A stretch of 64,000 bases of DNA, from positions 34,487,765 to 34,551,764 of the forward strand of contig CM068380.1 of NCBI GenBank assembly GCA_034770075.1, written 5' to 3'. Shown here one piece after another: positions 44,767 to 58,384 of the stretch (within the stretch, counting starts at the first letter, position 1; each line of letters begins with the position of its first letter). The stretch comes from Aralia elata (lineage: Eukaryota; Streptophyta; Magnoliopsida; Apiales; Araliaceae). The position numbers and the translations under genes were made by a program. The notes under the pieces are model-generated. The model saw only the letters and a list, made by a program, of their open reading frames with translations. It did no database searches and was not told the DNA's origin.

Positions 44767-47562
44767 TGTGACAACTCCAAATCCGGGTAATTCAACTCCA
44801 CAGATTTGGTGTTCACTATACCATACATTCAAGACTAACTACCCATGATAAAGATATTATAATTAAACCGAATGAAACATCTTCCCACAAAAAGGATTTA
44901 CATCTCAAATCTCTTAAATAAACAAATCCCAGGTTATCTAACCTCTATTACATCAGTGCGGAATCAAAACATAATTTTAAACAAGTCTTGCTACAAATAA
45001 ACATCAAATGTATAACAGTTCTCTTACTACTTCGGCATCTTGCCCTTGCCTTTACTCGTGGACGGCTCGCCCGATTTCTCAGTCTTAGCTGCAATGTTTT
45101 AGTGCAAGAGTGAGCAAACAATTACTCATAAGCATAATAACGATAACAATTGAATAATTAACGAAATAGGTTTCAACTGAGGTATTATAGTTTTCTAAAT
45201 TCAATCAATAATCAATCGAGATATGAAAGTTTAACAGGATACTTGGCTCAAGAACCGATTATAGAATTCAAGGTTTAAAATTATATCTGAGGGTCACAAG
45301 ACCTCGAACTATGCCCTAGGTTAACAAGTATTTCTACCGTAACCTTTAACAGTCTTATAGACTATGGACCATCCATCTCGTACTTATAGGGATCAGCCCT
45401 TTGTACAATATATTGTGCACAAACATTTTAACGCTGTCGTGTAATTAATCCCCTATATTAGGGTTGTTCATCTCAGTTTAGCATCAGAATCCGTACCAAA
45501 AGGAACTTGATTCGAATCAATTTTAAAATATTCTAAGTCTTTAGAACGCTCATCAACTAAGGACTAGCTGAATCAATTAGGGTTTGCTAGTCACTAAACA
45601 ATTGATTCATCAATAAAGTTTGTACAATAGAAATTCTGTTCAAAGTTTGAATAACGATCAATGATCGAACAATAAATAACTGAAGTAAATATAAACACTT
45701 GCCATGATAACTACCTTGCTTGAACAATAATAAGCTAAGGTTAATAAGCTTACTCAATGAAAGTAAATTTGCTTTAAAGGAAATAACAAGTTTAAGGGAG
45801 GAAAAACTTGCCTCGTGTGTAGATTACAGATTAAATAATTCACGTTCTTTAATCGACCTATACATTTTGATTATAAAATGGTAACAATAATTAGTTACAG
45901 AATGACATACGCTTTAAGATTCGATCTTATCCTATTTCATTGTAACATCTCGATTGTCATTCGATAATCAACAAGTACTTGCTTAACAACCACCGTAGTA
46001 TCTTATTAGTCACTTTATACCTTAATATAAGTTTTAAAATTGTTTATAGCATCATAGCAAAATTACAAAGAATAATAAAAATTTAAAATTTCAGTTACTG
46101 TTCCTTCGCCGGGGCGAGAATTTACTTAACAAAAATATCGCCGGGGCGAAGATTTCCTTAACAATTTTCTCGCCGGGGCGAAGATTTCCAGTTCAATATT
46201 CTCGCCGAGGCGAAAGACTCGGCAGACATCTCCTACAGTTCGCGAACTAGTGAAAACTTAGGCCAAAATTTCTCGAATTCTACCATCCAACACACAAATT
46301 AAATACACCCAGACATCCAACATGCTAGAAAACAATTACCCAACATGATTCTAAACATTCTAGCCATTATACTACGCATAATCAACCAATTAGAATCCCA
46401 AAATTCTCTGTTTATACAAAATATTCATATTTTGGCCATTTAATGAAATCAAACACTGTGAATTCATCTTTCAACCATTTTAATCCATTCTACTTGCATT
46501 CTTTTCGTTTTTCATTATATAATCATAATCAAATGTCAATTTACCGGTTAATAACCAAATTAAACATCAATTTCATACACATAAGCCATACATGAAAATA
46601 AAGCTCTGTAAAACTTAAAAACTTCATTCTAAAACATGTTTTCATGGATTAACACCTTCAAATTGATTTATAACCAACATATAATCATCTAATACATGCT
46701 TACTAACAATTACATCAACTAATTCATGCTTTGAACAACTAACTTCATATACAGTAAAGTAAATTTAAAAAGAAATACAGTGAAGAATATTATACCTTCT
46801 ATTGCTTAGAAAACTTGATTAATTCTCCTTGCTTGAATTCCTACTTCCAATTTCCAAATTCTCCTTCTCAAATTCTCTCTTCTAATTCTCTCTGTATTTT
46901 TTTTCTTCTCTTAGGCTTAGATAACCACTGACAACCTTTCTTACTTTAACGTACTCAGCTTTCAATTTATCAGTTAAAGAAATCAAAGGGTTAGGCCTTG
47001 TTTGGCAAACCCAAATAAAATAATGGAATTTCAAAGGCTACAAGGGCGTGTTTGGTTGAACCAAAACAAAATAACCCATTTTTACCAACCAAGGGTCACA
47101 AGGCCTTGTTTGGTTTATCTAAATAAAACTTTTTTTTCCATTTATTTTAATAATCCATTATAATATATAGTTTTAATTGTCACACTTTTAATTTAATTAA
47201 ACTTATTATTAAATAAATTCAATTAAACCTTACTAATTTAATTAATAATTCTATTTAACCAATAACAATAACACCAAATAAATTATCCTATTCAAATAAA
47301 TCCTTTATTCAAATAAATCATTTAATCATCTAATTTAATTATTAAATTAAATTAGAATAATCACATCAAATAACATTTAACATAAATTCTTTCACCATAA
47401 CTTTATAAATTATTTATTTTACCCCATAAATAAATTAATAAAAATATTTATATAATTCAATAAATATTTTTATTTAATCATAAAAATTGCATTCGTTACA
47501 TCCTTCCCTCCTTAAAAGGATTTTGTCCCCAGAATCACAACGCAGTTAATTCGTCCGTTACA
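44767..47562 (-). mobile_element. Array C, terminal 3' LTR
   Basis: 2796 bases; - strand TGTAAC...GGAGTTGTCACA. Contains GC palindromes (46105-46220), putative intron 46795-45089 and stem-loop 45111-45128. The alternative start at the inner PPT would shorten it by about 60 bases. Confidence 0.83.
46105..46220. repeat. GC-rich palindrome array in C 3' LTR
   Basis: Four units of the TTCGCCGGGGCGAGA type, followed by GAAAACTTAGGCCAAAAT (46253-46270). Confidence 0.82.
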
Positions 47563-47610
47563 TTCTCCCCTCCTTACAAAGATTCCGTCCCCAGAATCGC
47601 GATACAAAGA

Positions 47611-50600
47611 TTAAACAAACAATTGAGGATAACTCTGTATCATTTTCTCTTCAAGTTCCCACGTAGCTTCTTCAGCACTGTGGTTCCTCCAGATTACCTT
47701 AACAGAAGGTATCACTTTATTTCTGAGAACCTGCTCTTTCCTGTCTACTATCTGTACAGGTATCTCTTCATAGGATAAATCTTTCTCAAACTGGATTGGT
47801 TCATATTCTATCACATGTTTATAATCAGACTTATACAGTCGTAGCACTGATATGTGAAAGACATTATGAATGTGGTCTAACTCGGGAGGTAAAGCTACCT
47901 CATAAGCTACCTCACCGACTCTTTTTAGCACCTCAAAGGGTCCAATAAACCGCGAACTAAGTTTACCCTTTTTACCAAACCTGATTTTTCCTTTTCAGGG
48001 AGATACTTTGAGAAACACAAAACTCCCGACTTCAAATTCACGATTTTGACGATGCTAATCCGCATATTTCTTCTGCCTGTCTTGAGCAGCTAACAATCTA
48101 ACTCTTATTATCTTGACAATTTCAGCAGTTTGTTGTACCAGCTCGGGTCCCAATAGTCGACGTTCACCAACCTCATCCCAACATAACGGAGTTCTGCACT
48201 TCCTTCCATACAATGCTTCATAGGGCGGCATGCCGATACTTGCGTGATGACTATTGTTATAAGCAAACTCGACCAGGGGTAAATGATCATCCCAGTTGCC
48301 TTTAAAATCCATAACGCACGCTCTCAGCATATCCTCCAACGTTTGAATTGTTCTTTCACTCTGACCGTCGGTTTGAGGATGGTAAGCTGTACTCATTCTC
48401 AACTGCGTCCCCAAACAAGCTTGCAGACTCCTCCAAAATTTTGATGTGAAACGTGGATCTCTGTCTGATACTATTGATACTGGAACTCCGTGCCTTGAGA
48501 TAATCTCTTTGACGTATAACTTCGCCAGCTGATCCAAAGTGAATCTGATTTTGATTGGCAAGAAATGCGCTGATTTCGTCAGTATGTCAATTATGACCCA
48601 TATTGCGTCATAACCCTTTTGAGTAGTTGGAAGCCCTACCACAAAGTCCATTGTGATATGCTCCCACTTCCATTCTGGTATCTCCAAGGGCTGTAACAAA
48701 CCACTTGGTCGTTGATGCTCTGCTTTGACTTTCTGACAAGTTAAGCACTTCGCAACACACTCAGCAACTTCCCTTTTCATGTTTGGCCACCAAAAATGTT
48801 GGCGAAGATCCTGGTACATCTTTGTACTTCCCGGGTGTATCGAAAATCTTGAGCTATGAGCTTCGTTCAAAATGTCTTCTTTGATTTCCAGCACTGACGG
48901 AACCCAGATTCTACCTTCAAATCTCAGCAACCCTTCGGTATCGATTTTGTATTTAAGCTCTTCTCCCTCAAGCACTCTTTTTCGTATCTTAACACATTCC
49001 TCATCCTGAAGTTGCGCTTCCTTCACTTTATCCACCAAAGTTAGTTGGGTTTCCATCTGGAACAATTTTTCATTAGGTTCTGCCAGACCCTTCACCTCTA
49101 ACTCCAATTTAGCCATTTCCGCTACGAGCTTCTCCTGAGCAGTTAATAAAAATAGTTTCTCCCGACCTTTTCTACTCAAAGCGTCGGCAACCACATTAGC
49201 CTTCCCCGGATGGTATAGAATTTCACAATCATAGTCTTTGATCAATTCTATCCATCTCCTCTACTGCATATTCAAATCCTTCTGTGTGAAAATATACTTC
49301 AGACTTTTATGGTCTGTATATATTTCACACTTCTCCCCATAGAGATAGTGCCTCCAGATTTTCAAAGCAAACACCACGGCTGCTAACTCCAAATCATGGG
49401 TCGGATACCCTTTTTCATAGTCCTTTAGTTGGCGCAATGCATATGCAATAACCTTACCATTCTGCATAAGCACACAACCAAGTCCTTTATGCGATGCGTC
49501 GCTATATACCACAAAATTTCCTGTATCATCTGGCAAGGACAACACAGGTGCCGAGCTTAGTCTCTTCTTTAGTTCTTGGAAGCTCTCTTTGCACTTCTCC
49601 GTCCAAACGAACTTCAATGATTTTCTTGTTAAATTCGTCAACGGAGTGGCGATCCTGGAGAAATCTTGAATAAAACGCCTGTAATAACCTGCCAAACCTA
49701 GGAAAATCCTCACTTCTGACGGTGTTTTTGGCTGATCCCAGTTCATCACAGCTTCAAATTTTGATGGATCTACCGATATGCCGTCCTTATCAATCACATG
49801 CCCAAGAAATTGCACACGCTCTGACCAAAATTCGCATTTTGAAAATTTTGCATACAATTTCTCTTTCCTTAACGTCTCCAGTGTCACCCTCAAATGTTCC
49901 ACGTGTTCTTCCTGAGTTTTGGAATATACCAAAATATCGTCTATGAATACCACTACGAATTTATCCAAAAATGGTTTAAACACTCTATTCATTAAATCCA
50001 TAAACGTTGCAGGTGCGTTTGTTAAACCAAATGACATAACCAAAAACTCATAGTGACCATATCTAGTTCGAAATGCCGTCTTTGGTATGTCTTCCTTTCT
50101 CACCTTTAACTGATGGTACCCACTTCGCAGATCTATCTTTGAAATATATCTCGCTCCCTTCAATTGGTCAAACAGGTCATCGATCATTGGCAACGGATAC
50201 TTGTTTTTAATCGTGACCTTATTCAACTCTCTATAATTAATGCAAAGACGCATTGATCCGTCCTTCTTCTTGACGAATAACACCGGTGCTCCCCACGGCG
50301 AAACGCTCGGTTGAATATACTTTTTATCCAGCAACTCTTGCAATTGCACCATCAACTCTTTCATTTCTACTGGAGCCATTCGGTATGGGACTTTTGATAT
50401 AGGGGCTGTGCCCGGTGCTAAATCAATCACAAATTCAATTTCTCTATCTGGTGGTAATCCCGGTAAATCATCAGGGAACACGTCCAAAAAATCCCTAACT
50501 ACCGGTATCTCCTCCAGCTTTGCACCCACCTTTTGAGTATCAACTATGTAGACTAGATATCCTACACATCCTTGTCTCAACATTTTCCTGGCCTGCATCA

Positions 50601-52107
50601 TCGTCAGATAACTCATTTGCCTAGGCGACTTGCTGCCATAAAACACTACCTTCGACGGAGTCATAAGGTTCACACACTTCTTTTGACAGTCAATAACTGC
50701 CCCATGATTGAACAACCAATCCATTCCCAAAATAATGTCAAACTCCCCAAGACGAATTGGGATTAAATTTACTGTCATTACATGACCCTTAATATCTATC
50801 CGACAGTTCTTGTGGACAAACTTAACGGGAATCACTTCCCTATTCGCAATTTCTATATTCATAGGGTAATCTAACTCTTCCTGAGGTAACTCTAATTTCC
50901 TAGCAAAATCATCGGATATAAATGAACAAGTAGCACCCGAATCAAATAATACGTAAGCATTTACACTATTGACCGGAATGATACCTGACACTACATCCTT
51001 TGACTGCACAGCATCCTGCACCGTCATGTTGAATGTTCGAGCGATAGGTCAATTGGGCTGCGTCGATCCTGTGATAGTCAGATTGCCACCACTGTTATTC
51101 CCCTTTCCTGCACTAGCTCCACCTGTAGTTTTCTTAGGGCAATCCCAAGCAAAGTGATCCTTCGACCCACAAATAAAACATGCGCCCTTCTTCGGACTAG
51201 GGCAATTCGGTGCGATATGACCCTCCTGACCGCAGTTAAAGCATACTCTCTTACCTTTCAAGCAAACACCCACATGGCTCTTTCCGTAGTTACTGCATAC
51301 CTCCACCTTCTTTTTCTGGCTTCCCTGCTGACTGGCACCAGAGCTATTATCACTCCACTTTCTCTTTTGATTGCTGCCACCATGGCTAGCACTTACTTTA
51401 TTATCATTCTCACTCTTCTTTTTCTTCTGCTCTTGATTGTATTTAGACAGAGCATCACTCCCTCCTTCAGCGATAATCGCCTTCTCTAACACTGCCGCAA
51501 ATGAATTCAGTTGAAACATTGAAACTCGGCTATACAACCAGGGCTTCAGTCCCTGCTCAAACCTTCTAGCCTTTCGCTCATCCGTGTTGACCTGATATGG
51601 CGCAAACCTCGCCAACTCATTGAACTTCGCAGCATACTCAGGTACCGTCATGGTACCTTGCTTCAACTCTAGAAACTACACCTCCATTTGATTCTGCGCG
51701 CTTGCCGAAAAATAGGTCTCGAAAAATATTTCCTTAAATCGCTCCCACGGTATTATCCCTTGCCCACCTCGGGTTTTATTAGCTTGCCACCAGTAGCTTG
51801 CTTCTGATTTGAGCATAAATGTTGTAAATGCAGTCTTCTGGTCCTCGTTGACCCTAGCAACATCAAATACTTTCTCCATCTCCATGACCCAGGTTTGTGC
51901 CTCGATCGGATTCATAGACCCTTGAAATTCTGGGGGTCCAACAGGCTTGAAATCTTTAAAAGTCGTGGCCTGAGCTTGGGGTTGATTCGTAAATGCTCCC
52001 GTTAGCAGATTTACCAGCTGTTGCATTGGATTAACGTTGACTTCTTCGTTGTTATTGGTAGATCCCTCAGGGGTCTGTTGACGGGTTTGTCTTCTTCTTG
52101 GCGGCAT
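47611..52107 (-). pseudogene. gag-pol polyprotein of element C, full frame with five in-frame stops
   Basis: 1499 triplets from MPPRRRQTRQQ (ATG at 52107) to the TAA at 47611, without any frameshift. It is in register with B's frame over its whole length. Domains as in B: capsid, three zinc knuckles (the second, CFNCGQEGHIAPNC, intact), protease with intact FDSGATC, RT (VFIDDILVYS), RNase H, integrase (SDRDPRFTS, TDGQSERT) and chromodomain (ATWELEEKM). Stops: 51678-51676 (Q), 51051-51049 (R), 49263-49261 (Q), 48057-48055 (Q), and about 47997-47995 (W). Each differs from a sense codon by one transition. Inactive but structurally complete. Confidence 0.92.
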
Positions 52108-52398
52108 CTTACTGTTAAAAATTTACGCTATTAGATTATTACTCAATTACTTAAACATTTAAGTCTTAACTTAAACATTTATAAACAACACTTAACACAT
52201 AGCACATCTGATAAGCTTTCGCATTTTATTCATTTACTGCTTCAAAACATAATAAAATAGCATCATAGTTATTTACATCATCTATCCTGAAATCATAAAG
52301 TTTCAGGATTACATCATTATTCTATCCCATTATATAAAACTGGGATTTACAACTTATTAATCTTCATAGATTTTCATACTATCACCTCTAATCCGAAT
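52108..52398 (-). other. Spacer between aORF and gag of element C
   Basis: 291 AT-rich bases, matching 12814-13107 of B. No feature seen. Confidence 0.6.
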
Positions 52399-53189
52399 CT
52401 ACGATGACATCCCACGGCGCACAGCTTCCTCGCGTTCCTGCTCCATAATACGAATCACCATTCTTCGACCCATTACATCTGATGACGATGAACTCGATCC
52501 TGAGCTCTATCTACAGTGGTGTGAAAAATATACTCCATCTCATCAATCTTGGCCTTCTTTGATCGCACCTCACATTCAACACGATCTGTGCAATTAGCCT
52601 CCCTCAACCAAGCGTTTTCAGCTCTAACCCGCTTAGCTGACTCCTCTTTCAATTCTTCTCGTACCATTTTGTTTCTAGCTAATAGCTGACCTCGTCTGTA
52701 CTCAGACTGAGCTAGTCTCTGCTCGACTTCTGCAAGACGTGATGAAAGGTCTTGGATCTCTACATCCTTCTGCTCTATAGCGGCTTGACATTCCACCACT
52801 TGATCCTCTACCTCCTTCTTTTGGCTCTCTTCATGAACCAGCTTCCACTCCACGTCCACAAGACGTATATCGAGCTCCTCAATCTCACTGTTCTTCTGCT
52901 CCAAGACAGTCTATCACTCAGCCAGCTACCCCTCTAACTCCTCCACTCTATCTTGTAACTCTATGTTACGATCATACACCTGCTCATACATCTGAACACC
53001 TAAGGAAGATAGTGGTATCTCCTCAGGGTCTTCCTCCTCCTCCTCCTCAGGATCTGACTCAGGCTCGTACTCAGGTTCTTCAACAGTGGTCAGTGGGGTT
53101 GGTTCTCTCGGAACTAGCTGCTCCCAAACCGTATGAATATCTCGGAACTCCTCTTCCCTAGCCTGGCTGGGTTCTCCTCTATCAGTCAT
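52399..53189 (-). pseudogene. aORF of element C: acidic/coiled-coil protein
   Basis: Same place and layout as in B: starts MTDRGEPSQAREEE (53189), acidic Glu/Asp/Pro segment, then a coiled coil with the EQK..EI..L..RL unit twice, and a basic C-terminus. Three stops cluster near 52914-52928 (Q and R codons to stop). One base is missing near 52480, giving 791 bases instead of a multiple of three. Sits between PBS (53413-53424) and gag. Confidence 0.75.
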
Positions 53190-53412
53190 CCTGACAACAA
53201 AATTTTATGTTTTAATTACTACTCAATAATACTCGCGAGCACATAAATTTGTTATCAAATAAGCACATAACACATAATCATTTTATTGTCTTTTATGAAT
53301 TTCCGTAATCCATTCCTTAGAACTCGATAAGAGTTTAACACCACTATATTCTTTATCTTCTAAAAGGCTACTACCCTAAGATTTTCCCTACCTAAAGGTT
53401 CATAACCTATCA

Positions 53413-53424
53413 GCTTTGATACCA
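53413..53424 (-). promoter_or_regulatory. Primer binding site of element C, one mismatch
   Basis: The - strand reads TGGTATCAAAGC: the iMet site with one G-to-A change, three bases from the LTR end. Confidence 0.85.
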
Positions 53425-53749
53425 ACCTGTGACACCCCCAAATCCGGGTACTTCAACTCCATAGATTTGGTGTTCACTATACCATACATTCAAGACTAGC
53501 TACCCATAATAAAGATATTATAATTAAACCGAATGAAACATCTTCCCACAAAAAGGATTTACATCTCAAATATCTTAAATAAATAAATCCCAGGTTATCT
53601 AACCTCTATTACATCAGTGCGGAATCAAAACATAATTTTAAACAAGTCTTGCTATAAATAAACATCAAATGTATAACAGTTCTCTTGCTACTTCGGCATC
53701 TTGCCCTTGCCTTTACTCGTGGACGGCTCGTCCGATTTCTCAGTCTTAG

Positions 53750-55455
53750 CTGCAATGTTTTAGTGCAAGAGTGAGCAAACAATTACCCACAAGCATAATA
53801 ACGATAACAATTAAATAATTAACGAAATAGGTTTCAACTGAGGTATTATAGTTTTCTAAATTCAATCAATAATCAATCGAGATATGAAAGTTTAACAGGA
53901 TACTTGGCTCTAGAACTGATTATAGAATTCAAGGTTTAAAATTGTATCTGAGGGTCACAAGACCTCGAACTATGTCCTAGGTTAACAAGTATTTCTACCG
54001 TAACCTTTAACAGTCTTATAGACTATGGACCATCCATCTCGTACTTAGGGGGATCAGCCCTTTGTACAATGTATTGTGCACAAACATTTTAACGTTGTCG
54101 CGTAATTAATCCCCTATATTAGGGTTGTTTATCTCAGTTTAGCATCAGAATCCGTACCAAAAGGAACTTGATTCGGATTAATTTTAAAATATTCTAAGTC
54201 TTTAGAACGCTCATCAACTAAGGACTAGTTGAATCAATTAGGGTTTGCTAGTCACTAAACAATTGATTCATCAATAAAGTTTGTACAATAGAAATTCTGT
54301 TCAAAGTTTGAATAACGATCAATGATCGAACAATAAATGACTGAAGTAAATATAAACACTTGCCATGATAACTACCTTGCTTGAACAATAATAAGCTAAG
54401 GTTAATAAGCTTGCTCAATGAAAGTAAACTTGCTTTAAAGGAAATAACAAGTTTAAGGGAGGAAAAACTTGCCTCGTGTGTAGATTACAGATTAAATAAT
54501 TCACGTTCTTTAATCGACCTATACATTTTGATTATAAAATGGTAACAATAATTAGTTACAGAACGACATACACTTTAAGATTCGATCTTATCTATTTCAT
54601 TGTAACATCTCGATTGTCATTCGATAATCAACAAGTACTTGCTTAACAACCACCGTGGTATCTTATTAGTCACTTTATACCTTAATATAAGTTTTAAAAT
54701 TGTTTATAGCATCATAGCAAAATTACAAAGAAAAATAAAAATTTAAAATTTCAGTTACTGTTCCTTTGCCGGGGCGAGAATTTACTTAACAAAAATCTCG
54801 CCGGGGCGAAGATTTCCTTAACAATTTTCTCGCCGGGGCGAAGATTTCCAGTTCAATATTCTCGTCGGGGCGAGAGACTCGGCAGTCATCTCCTACAGTT
54901 CGCAAACCAGTGAAAACTTAGGCCAAAATTTCTCGAATTCTACCATCCAACACACAAATTAAATACACCCAGACATCCAACATGCTAGAAAACAATTACC
55001 CAACATGATTCTAAACATTCTAGCCATTATACTACGCATAATCAACCAATTAGAATCCCAAAATTCTCTGTTTATACAAAATATTCATATTTTGGCCATT
55101 TAATGAAATCAAACACTGTGAATTCATCTTTTAACCATTTTAATCCATTCTACTTGCATTCTTTTCGTTTTTCATTATATAATCATAATCAAATGTCAAT
55201 TTACCGGTTAATAACCAAATTAAACATCAATTTCATACACATAAGCCATACATGAAAATAAAGCTCTGTAAAACTTAAAAACTTCATTCTAAAACATGTT
55301 TTCATGGATTAACACCTTCAAATTGATTTATAACCACCATATAATCATCTAATACATGCTTACTAACAATTACATCAACTAATTCATGTTTTGAACAACT
55401 AACTTCATATACAGTAAAGTAAATTTAAAAAGAAATACAGTGAAGAATATTATAC
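53750..55455 (-). other. Putative intron inside the C middle LTR
   Basis: - strand donor AATAGAAG|GTATAATATTC (55456/55455), acceptor ACATTGCAG|CTAAG (53750/53749). Length 1706. The terminal LTR has the same sites (46795-45089). Confidence 0.5.
54766..54880. repeat. GC-rich palindrome array in C middle LTR
   Basis: Four units matching those at 46105-46220 with C/T differences inside units. Confidence 0.82.
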
Positions 55456-56263
55456 CTTCTATTGCTTAGAAAACTTGATTAATTCTCCTTGCTTGAATTC
55501 CTACTTCCAATTTCCAAATTCTCCTTCTCAAATCTCTTCTAATTCTCTCTGTATTTTTTTTTCTTCTCTTAGGCTTAGATAACCACTGACAACCTTTCTT
55601 ACTTTAACGTACTCAGGTTTCAATTTATCAGTTAAAGAAAACAAAGGGTTAGGCCTTGTTTGGCAAACCCAAATAAAATAATGGAATTTCAAAGGCTACA
55701 AGGGCGTGTTTGGTTGAACCAAAACAAAATAACCAATTTTTACCAACCAAGGGTCACAAGGCCTTGTTTGGTTTATCTAAATAAAACTTTTTTTTTCCAT
55801 TTATTTTAATAATCCATTATATTATATAGTTTTAATTGTCACACTTTTAATTTAATTAAACTTATTATTAAATAAATTCAATTAAACCTTATTAATTTAA
55901 TTAATAATTCTATTTAACCAATAACAATAACACCAAATAAATTATCCTATTCAAATAAATCATTTAATCATCTAATTTAATTATTAAATTAAATTAGAAT
56001 AATCACATCAAATCACATTTAAATAACATTTAACATAAATTCTTTCACCATAACTTTATAAATTATTTATTTTACCCCATAAATAAATTAATAAAAATAT
56101 TTATATAATTCAATAAATATTTTTATTTAATCATAAAAATTGCATTCGTTACATCCTTCCCTCCTTAAAAAGATTCTGTCCCCAGAATCACAACGCAGTT
56201 AATTCGTCCGTTACATTCTCCCCTCCTTACAAAGATTCCGTCCCCAGAATCGCGATACAAAGA

Positions 56264-56767
56264 TTAAACAAACAATTGAGGATAACTCTGCATCATTTTC
56301 TCTTCGAGTTCCCACGTAACTTCTTCAGCACTGTGGTTCCTCCAGATTACCTTAACAGAAGGTATCACTTTATTTCTGAGAACCTGCTCTTTCCTGTCTA
56401 CTATCTGTACAGGTATCTCTTCATAGGATAAATCTTTCTCAAACTGTATTGGTTCATATTCTATCACATGTTTATAATCAGACTTATACAGTCGTAGCAC
56501 CGATATGTGAAAGACATTATGAATGTGGTCTAACTCGGGAGGTAAAGCTACCTCATAAGCTACCTCACCGACTCTTTTTAGCACCTCAAAGGGTCCAATA
56601 AACCGCGAACTAAGTTTACCTTTTTTACCAAACCTGATTTTTCCTTTTCAGGGAGATACTTTGAGAAACACAAAACTCCCGACTTCAAATTCACGATTTT
56701 GACGATGCTAATCCGCATATTTCTTCTGCCTGTCTTGAGCAGCTAACAATCTAACTCTTATTATCTT
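56264..56767 (-). pseudogene. pol 3' fragment (integrase end and chromodomain) of the truncated C unit
   Basis: Near-identical to 47611-48114: GPFEVLKRVGEVAYEVALPPELDH... through the chromodomain (EVTWELEE). Upstream it stops at about 56768, where LTR sequence (homologous to about 47185 onward) is joined. It shares the W-to-stop change with the full copy, so the stop predates the tandem duplication. Confidence 0.88.
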
Positions 56768-56770
56768 GAC

Positions 56771-57105
56771 AAATTCACACTTTTAATTTAATTAAACTTA
56801 TTATTAAATAAATTCAATTAAACCTTACTAATTTAATTAATAATTCTATTTAACCAATAACAATAACACCAAATAAATTATCCTATTCAAATAAATCCTT
56901 TATTCAAATAAATCATTTAATCATCTAATTTAATTATTAAATTAAATTAGAATAATCACATCAAATTACATTTAAATAACATTTAACATAAGTTCTTTCA
57001 CCATAACTTTATAAATTATTTATTTTACCCCATAAATAAATTAATAAAAATATTTATATAATTCAATAAATATTTTTATTTAATCACAAAAATTGCATTC
57101 GTTAA
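56771..57105 (-). mobile_element. LTR fragment at the 5' end of array C
   Basis: About 335 bases homologous to the - strand start of the C LTR. It ends GCATTCGTTA right before the ATAAC duplication. The terminal CA is damaged. This end corresponds to the inner of the two PPT/LTR-start signals. Confidence 0.75.
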
Positions 57106-57110
57106 ATAAC

Positions 57111-58384
57111 CGTTCATAGCATGTTATATAACATTTCACACATAGGAGCAAGTTCTGAAAAACTTGTCTCGATTCATAGTTCGTTATCTAGATTATTCGC
57201 ATCCCATATTTCTTTTTCTTCCAGAATGAACGGATCGTGTCTTGACATTTTTCAAGTATCTCATCCATGCTTATATGTGAATCTTTTATCAATATCTCAT
57301 TCACATATAATATTTATTCCTTCAAATAATGACCTACTCCATGCAGTAAAGTTTGCTACAACAATTGCATTAGAAACACCAAACGCGACCATGGCAGGAA
57401 CTTCACGATGGCATTATCATTTGTTGAAGCAACCATCAATAACCCTTCCATATTAAATCTGATACAAAGAAAAGCCTGTAACCCACCATATCTCTCTCTA
57501 CTTTCTCTTTCTAATTATAAATATATTCAGGTAACCCACCAATTCTCTACTATAGTTTGTGTGAAGCATATATTGGTGTAAGAGTAACCTGGCTGAGGCG
57601 TGTCTGTAGTTATTATCTCAAAACCAATACCAGGGAATCTTGTTATTTCTTATAGCAACTATAATAAATTTGTCAGTGGAGTATAAATTCAACTCATACT
57701 AGGTTTCATTAGAAGCTCATTTAAGATTCCTTATCAGTATAAGCGTACTATGAACAGTCAGTGCTTGTAAACAAGTTAAGCTAATTAATGGGTCGGCAAT
57801 GATAAAATATGTCAGCCTAGTTACCCCGCCACCCACCACCATCCTTTTAGATTTCTCTCTCTATAAGACTCCCTCTTTCTTCTCTCTAAATTTGATCTTT
57901 ATATACATATATAGTTCATTTGTGTTCAGACGTTGCTTCTAAGAGGTCCAAATCTACCTTGAATACTAACACCATAACCCTTTTTATTGCATCCAAGTCT
58001 TCCATCAAGGATCCTCCAATTAACCTCTGATCGCTGGCATGACATCTCTCACAATCAAGCTACCATTACCTCATCTCTTTTCTCTCTCTCTCCTCTTCTC
58101 CACGTCTAGCTAAATCTCATGAGGCGCTGTTGAGAGGAAGTGGAGCTCCGACAAACGGGCGGAAAGGAATTAGGGTGGCAGCGTAACAAGCAGAACCCGA
58201 TGAGGAAAACCATAGGTGTTGGTCCGATGGTGAGGTTAAGTTTTATGCAGGAGGGTTCATTTCCCTCTCTAAAATATAACCCAACAAGGTTCATAGAAGT
58301 AATTCTTTTCCTGCTCATTTTTTCTTTCCTCTAAAAGTAGAGTACTCGTATGTGTGTGTGTATATATATATATATATACACTTC
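57111..58384 (-). mobile_element. Element E 5' LTR, segment between C and D
   Basis: Matches 33714-34444 then 36350-36875 of the 3' LTR, showing the uninterrupted site of the solo LTR near 57830. It is cut at 58384/58385 by element D inside a TG/TA microsatellite region. Confidence 0.8.
58350..58378. repeat. (TG)n(TA)n microsatellite at D insertion site
   Basis: GTGTGTGTGTATATATATATATATATA in E's LTR, six bases from the D insertion point. Confidence 0.9.

Larger units (their letters stand above)
53428..56215 (-). mobile_element. Array C, middle LTR
   Basis: 2788 bases, very close to 44767-47562. Acts as the 5' LTR of the internal region 47563-53427 and at the same time lies 3' of the truncated unit. 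Contains GC palindromes (54766-54880), intron 55455-53750 and stem-loop 53772-53789. Confidence 0.83.
44767..57105 (-). mobile_element. Array C: Tekay/Del-like chromovirus tandem array, sister family of B
   Basis: Read on the - strand: LTR fragment (57105-56771), 3' end of an internal region (56770-56216), full LTR (56215-53428), PBS, aORF, gag-pol, double PPT, full LTR (47562-44767). So it is LTR-internal-LTR-internal-LTR with a large deletion joining pol to LTR in the first unit. Flanked by ATAAC duplications, which shows the whole array descends from one insertion into E's LTR. Confidence 0.85.
33183..58384 (-). mobile_element. Element E: chromovirus-type LTR element lacking gag and pol, carrying four later insertions
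   Basis: - strand element with 3' LTR 33183-42382, internal region 42383-44233 and 5' LTR 44234-44766 plus 57111-58384 (continuing past D). PBS and PPT flank the internal region correctly, but that region is only 1.85 kb and codes nothing recognisable. Insertions within it: solo LTR 34445-36344, solo LTR F 37809-41014, array C 44767-57105 and element D from 58385. Confidence 0.75.
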
